Source: Agromyces sp. NDB4Y10 (GTDB taxonomy: Bacteria > Actinomycetota > Actinomycetes > Actinomycetales > Microbacteriaceae). Taken from it: a stretch of 64,000 bases of DNA. A model generated the notes under the pieces. The model searched no databases. It saw only the letters and a program-made list of their open reading frames with translations, and was not told the DNA's origin. The stretch is taken from the NCBI RefSeq assembly GCF_001620055.1, contig NZ_LQGY01000050.1, positions 1 through 64,000 on the forward strand. The letters run 5' to 3'. Positions 60,444-64,000 of the stretch are shown in pieces (the stretch's first letter is position 1; each line of letters starts with the position of its first letter). A program made the position numbers and the translations under genes.

Positions 60444-63362
60444 TCAGTCACGGCCGGTGAGCCCCCACGCGTCCTCGTCGGATCCGCCCTCGACCACTTC
60501 GAGACCGTCGGTCGCGCGACCCACGGGGTCGTCGTAGCGGTCGTCCTCCGCCGGCGGCGCGGCCGACGGCGCGGCGGGTGCGGACGCTCCGGGCACTGCG
60601 CCCGGTGCCGCGACCGGCGGCGCCGGCGGAGCCGCCGGGGTGGCGGGCTCCTCGCCGCGGAGCTTCGCCAGCACCCCGGGCAGCTGCTCCGGCGTGACCA
60701 GCACGTCGCGAGCCTTCGAGCCCTCGGACGGCCCGACGATCTCGCGCGACTCCAGCAGGTCCATGAGCCGGCCAGCCTTGGCGAAGCCGACACGCAGCTT
60801 GCGCTGGAGCATCGAGGTCGAGCCGAACTGGGTCGAGACCACGAGCTCGGCCGCGGCGAGCAGGAGTTCGAGGTCGTCGCCGATGTCGGAGTCGATCTCC
60901 TTCTTCTCGACCGCGGCGGCGACGTCGTTGCGGTACTCCGGCCGCGCCTGACGGGTGACGTGCTTGACCACCCGGTCGATCTCGGTCTCGGTGACCCAGG
61001 CCCCCTGCACGCGGATCGACTTCGACGCGCCCATCGGCAGGAACAGCGCGTCGCCCTGGCCGATGAGCTTGTCGGCCCCGGGCTGGTCGAGGATGACGCG
61101 CGAGTCGGTCACGCTCGTCACCGCGAACGCGAGACGGGAGGGCACGTTGGCCTTGATGAGGCCCGTGACCACGTCGACCGAGGGCCGCTGCGTCGCGAGG
61201 ACCAGGTGGATGCCCGACGCGCGCGCGAGCTGGGTGATGCGCACGATCGAGTCCTCGACGTCGCGTGGGGCGACCATCATGAGATCGGCGAGCTCGTCGA
61301 CCACGACGAGCAGGTACGGATAGGGCTTGAGCTTGCGCTCCGACCCGGCGGGGAGCACGATCTCGTCGTTCACCACGGCCTTGTTGAAGTCGTCGATGTG
61401 GCGGAACCCGAACGACGCGAGGTCGTCGTACCGCATGTCCATCTCCTTCACGACCCACTGGAGCGCCTCGGCGGCCTTCTTGGGGTTCGTGATGATCGGG
61501 GTGATCAGGTGCGGGACGCCCGCGTACGGGGCGAGCTCGACGCGCTTCGGGTCGATGAGCACCATCCGCACCTCGGAGGGCTTCGCCCGCATCAGCAGGC
61601 TGGTGATCATCGAGTTCACGAAGCTGGACTTGCCGGAGCCGGTCGAACCGGCCACGAGCAGGTGCGGCATCTTCGCGAGGTTCGCGACGACGTAGCCGCC
61701 GCCCACGTCCTTGCCGACGCCGATCGTCATGGGGTGCTTCGCATTCACGGCGGCGCCCGAACGGAGCACGTCGCCCAGCGTGACCGTCTCGCGGTCGGCG
61801 TTGGGGATCTCGACGCCGATCGCCGACTTCCCGGGGATCGGCGAGAGGATCCGCACCTCGTTGGACGCGACCGCGTAGGCGAGGTTCTTGGACAGCGCGG
61901 TGACGCGCTCCACCTTGACGCCCGGACCGAGCTCGATCTCGTACTGCGTGACGGTCGGGCCCCGCGAGAACCCGGTGACCTTCGCGTCGACGCCGAACTG
62001 CTCGAGCACGCCCGTGATCTGCCGGACGACCTCGTCGTTCACCGCCGAACGGGTCTTGGCAGGGGCGCCTGCGGCGAGCGTCGAGGCGGCCGGCAGGTGG
62101 TACGGGCGGTCGGGTTCGATGGCGGGCGGTGCGTCGACGGATGCCGCGGCATCCGCTTCGCCCGCCCCGTCGCCGCCGACGGACACGACCCCGGCCGCCA
62201 CCGCCGGTTCGAGCCCGACGATCGCCTGCGTCGCCCCAGCGTCGTCGCCGCGGAGGCCCGTGCCGCCGTGCGGCACCTCGCCCGTGAACCGCTGGAGCGC
62301 GGACTCGGCGCGCTCGAGGTCGTCGAGCACGCCCGCGCCGTAGGCGTCGGAGGTGGCCCGCTCGCCCTCGAGGGGCGAGTCGAAGCTGCCCGCGGCCGAT
62401 CCCTCGCCGAAGACGTCGGTGAGCCCCTCCACGCCGCCGCCGTCGAACTCCGGATCCTCTTCTCGGTTCGAGGAGTTGCGGCGCCACCACGGCAGCAGCC
62501 CGCCGCCGGGCTGCTCGTCGTCATCGCCGTCGAGTCCGTCGAGCTCGACCTGCTCGGCGCGGTCCTTCTTCGACCGCCGCTTGGGCTTCTCGGCGACCTC
62601 GGCCGTCGCCGCCTCGGCCTCGCCGTGCTCGGCCGCGCCGAACAGCCACTCGTAGAGCTGCCGGAACCGCTGCGGGATGCGGTTCGGCGGGGTCTTGGTG
62701 AGGATGAGCAGCGACAGCAGGCCGAGCGCCGCGAGCACGATGCCCGCCCCGACGTCGGTGATGAGGAAGATGAGCGGCTGCGCGAGCATCCACCCGAGGA
62801 TGCCGCCGGCGGTCGCGAGCTCGGGCATGCCCGCGCTCGGCGACGGTCGACCGCCGAGCAGGTGGCAGAGCCCCGACACCGTGATGAGGAGCATGCCGAG
62901 CCCGATCCCGATGCGCGTGTTGTCGTGCACCGAGCTCGGGTGGCGGAACAGCCACACGGCGAACATGAGCATGATCACGGGCAGCGCGAACGCCACGCGA
63001 CCGAACAGGCCGCCGAAGGTGTAGGCGTCGAGCGTGCGCGCGACCGGGTCGTTGATGAGGAACCACTCGACGACCGCGCCCGCGATCGCGAGGAGCACCA
63101 GGAAGAACGGGAGGCCGTCGCGCCGTTCCTCGCGGGCGAGGGTCTCGGGGCCGAGCGCCCTCGCCGCGGCGCCCGTGAGGTGGGCGAGACCCATCCAGGC
63201 CCGCACCAGCAGCCCGGGCTGCTCGGCGGCGGGCGTCGCGGTCCGCGTCGTGCGCGTCGACGATCGCTGCGCCGGCAGCTTCTTGGTGGGCGCGGTGCGC
63301 GTCGACGAGCCGCGGCCGGACGCGCCCGAGGCGCGCCCGTTCGACTTGGTGCTCGTAGCCAT
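60444..63362 (-). CDS. ftsK: DNA translocase FtsK
   Basis: 972 residues. It pumps DNA at the division septum and helps resolve chromosome dimers. Four or five N-terminal membrane helices lie at about 80-240, then an acidic linker to about 430. Walker A is [23 protein letters not shown] carries Walker B. The C-terminal gamma winged helix that reads KOPS sites is [20 protein letters not shown] near 855-915, followed by a Pro/Ala tail. ATG 63362 gives the conserved basic N-terminus; the longer frame does not. Confidence 0.95.
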   Translation of the reverse strand: MATSTKSNGRASGASGRGSSTRTAPTKKLPAQRSSTRTTRTATPAAEQPGLLVRAWMGLAHLTGAAARALGPETLAREERRDGLPFFLVLLAIAGAVVEWFLINDPVARTLDAYTFGGLFGRVAFALPVIMLMFAVWLFRHPSSVHDNTRIGIGLGMLLITVSGLCHLLGGRPSPSAGMPELATAGGILGWMLAQPLIFLITDVGAGIVLAALGLLSLLILTKTPPNRIPQRFRQLYEWLFGAAEHGEAEAATAEVAEKPKRRSKKDRAEQVELDGLDGDDDEQPGGGLLPWWRRNSSNREEDPEFDGGGVEGLTDVFGEGSAAGSFDSPLEGERATSDAYGAGVLDDLERAESALQRFTGEVPHGGTGLRGDDAGATQAIVGLEPAVAAGVVSVGGDGAGEADAAASVDAPPAIEPDRPYHLPAASTLAAGAPAKTRSAVNDEVVRQITGVLEQFGVDAKVTGFSRGPTVTQYEIELGPGVKVERVTALSKNLAYAVASNEVRILSPIPGKSAIGVEIPNADRETVTLGDVLRSGAAVNAKHPMTIGVGKDVGGGYVVANLAKMPHLLVAGSTGSGKSSFVNSMITSLLMRAKPSEVRMVLIDPKRVELAPYAGVPHLITPIITNPKKAAEALQWVVKEMDMRYDDLASFGFRHIDDFNKAVVNDEIVLPAGSERKLKPYPYLLVVVDELADLMMVAPRDVEDSIVRITQLARASGIHLVLATQRPSVDVVTGLIKANVPSRLAFAVTSVTDSRVILDQPGADKLIGQGDALFLPMGASKSIRVQGAWVTETEIDRVVKHVTRQARPEYRNDVAAAVEKKEIDSDIGDDLELLLAAAELVVSTQFGSTSMLQRKLRVGFAKAGRLMDLLESREIVGPSEGSKARDVLVTPEQLPGVLAKLRGEEPATPAAPPAPPVAAPGAVPGASAPAAPSAAPPAEDDRYDDPVGRATDGLEVVEGGSDEDAWGLTGRD

Positions 63363-63459
63363 GCATTCCACGTTACGGCCCGCCGCCGACGCCGCCCGGC
63401 AGGCCGGTCGAGTGTCGCCCGGAGCGGCGCGCACCCGCGCCACGGGCCGCGACCGGTGC

Positions 63460-63951
63460 TCAGCGCAGTCGGCGCACCATCGTCACCCGTCCGGCGTCGG
63501 CGGCCACGACGGCGAACCCCTCCGACCGGTAGAGGTCGCGGGCGAAGTTGTCGTGATCGACGCTGAGCGCCAGCCGGGCGTACCCGTCGGTGCGGGCGTC
63601 GTCGGCGAGGGCGCGCAGCAGCGCCCGCCCCACGCCCTGCGCGCGCCACATCGGGCGCACGCCGATGACGAGTTCCGGCACGCCGGTCGCGACGAAACCC
63701 ATCGAGGGCCGGTCCGCGCCGAACAGGCGGTACCAGGCCGCGCCGACCGGGCGATCGTCAGCATCGACCGCGACCACCCCGCGGTCGGCCGGACGCTGCC
63801 AACCCGAGACGTACGCGGCATGCCGCGCATCGGCCAGCACGACGGGACGCGGCCGGCTCGCGCCAGCGCGCCAGTTCGCCGCCTCGACGACCATGTCGGC
63901 GAGGAACCCGCCGTCGGCCGGCGCGGCGGGCCGGATCGTGAACTCCGCCAT
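63460..63951 (-). CDS. GNAT family acetyltransferase
   Basis: 163 residues. [21 protein letters not shown] is the N-terminal strand-helix; [21 protein letters not shown] is motif A with the acetyl-CoA pyrophosphate loop (QGVGRA); [22 protein letters not shown] is motif B. Substrate unknown. It may share the ftsK transcript but lies 97 bp upstream of it. Confidence 0.85.
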   Translation of the reverse strand: MAEFTIRPAAPADGGFLADMVVEAANWRAGASRPRPVVLADARHAAYVSGWQRPADRGVVAVDADDRPVGAAWYRLFGADRPSMGFVATGVPELVIGVRPMWRAQGVGRALLRALADDARTDGYARLALSVDHDNFARDLYRSEGFAVVAADAGRVTMVRRLR

Positions 63952-64000
63952 GCGCGGAGGGTACGCGCGGGGTGTTACGGCGATGTTTCGGGCGAGCGGA

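Overview
The window is a high-GC chromosomal segment of an actinobacterium. Gene content and order point to Microbacteriaceae, probably near Agromyces. The markers are the argCJBDF-argH order, gluABCD, DUF1844 divergent from infC, priA in place of hisA, DUF3046-recA-recX-miaB-miaA-dapF, and ClgR next to cinA and pgsA. I see no phage, insertion sequence, CRISPR array or tRNA gene. Most of the window is housekeeping DNA.

Layout. 1-341: promoter and leader of an rRNA operon running leftward out of the window. 372-5202: CoA-transferase, tyrS, a SatD-type regulator with a membrane partner, and an alkyl-adenine glycosylase. 5262-12258: arginine operon, preceded by a possible leaderless Arg-rich leader peptide. 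12303-19835: DUF1801 protein, pheST and a glutamate-type ABC transporter. 19905-22804: TrmH-type methyltransferase, then infC-rpmI-rplT with infC apparently starting at ATC, and DUF1844. 22818-31372: Nei2-type glycosylase, Lhr helicase, PLP decarboxylase and a secreted TAP-like hydrolase.

31373-41075 is the most interesting part. It encodes a membrane-anchored Hsp70 without a substrate-binding domain, an 857-residue P-loop/LuxR regulator, an IniB-type protein with a growing acidic beta-like repeat, and two dynamin-like GTPases of the IniA/IniC kind. C-rich boxes recur upstream of both the hsp70 and iniB-like genes, suggesting one regulon. It resembles the mycobacterial isoniazid-inducible iniBAC operon, with the Hsp70 and regulator added as a probable sensing module. 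I infer a cell-envelope stress response.

40881-45535: his operon (hisC, hisB, hisH, priA) with sseB and a four-helix membrane gene appended. 45604-46929: LysM protein divergent from lexA, with SOS boxes. 47026-50354: metF-metE. 50637-57138: hflX, a methyltransferase, dapF, miaA, miaB, recX. 57156-63951: recA, DUF3046, clgR, cinA, pgsA, ftsK and a GNAT acetyltransferase.

Two genome-scale signals stand out. Many genes have a TANNNT hexamer 5-8 nt before the start codon and look leaderless. The heptamer GGATGCC/GGCATCC is strongly over-represented, in coding frames and as arms of terminator hairpins.
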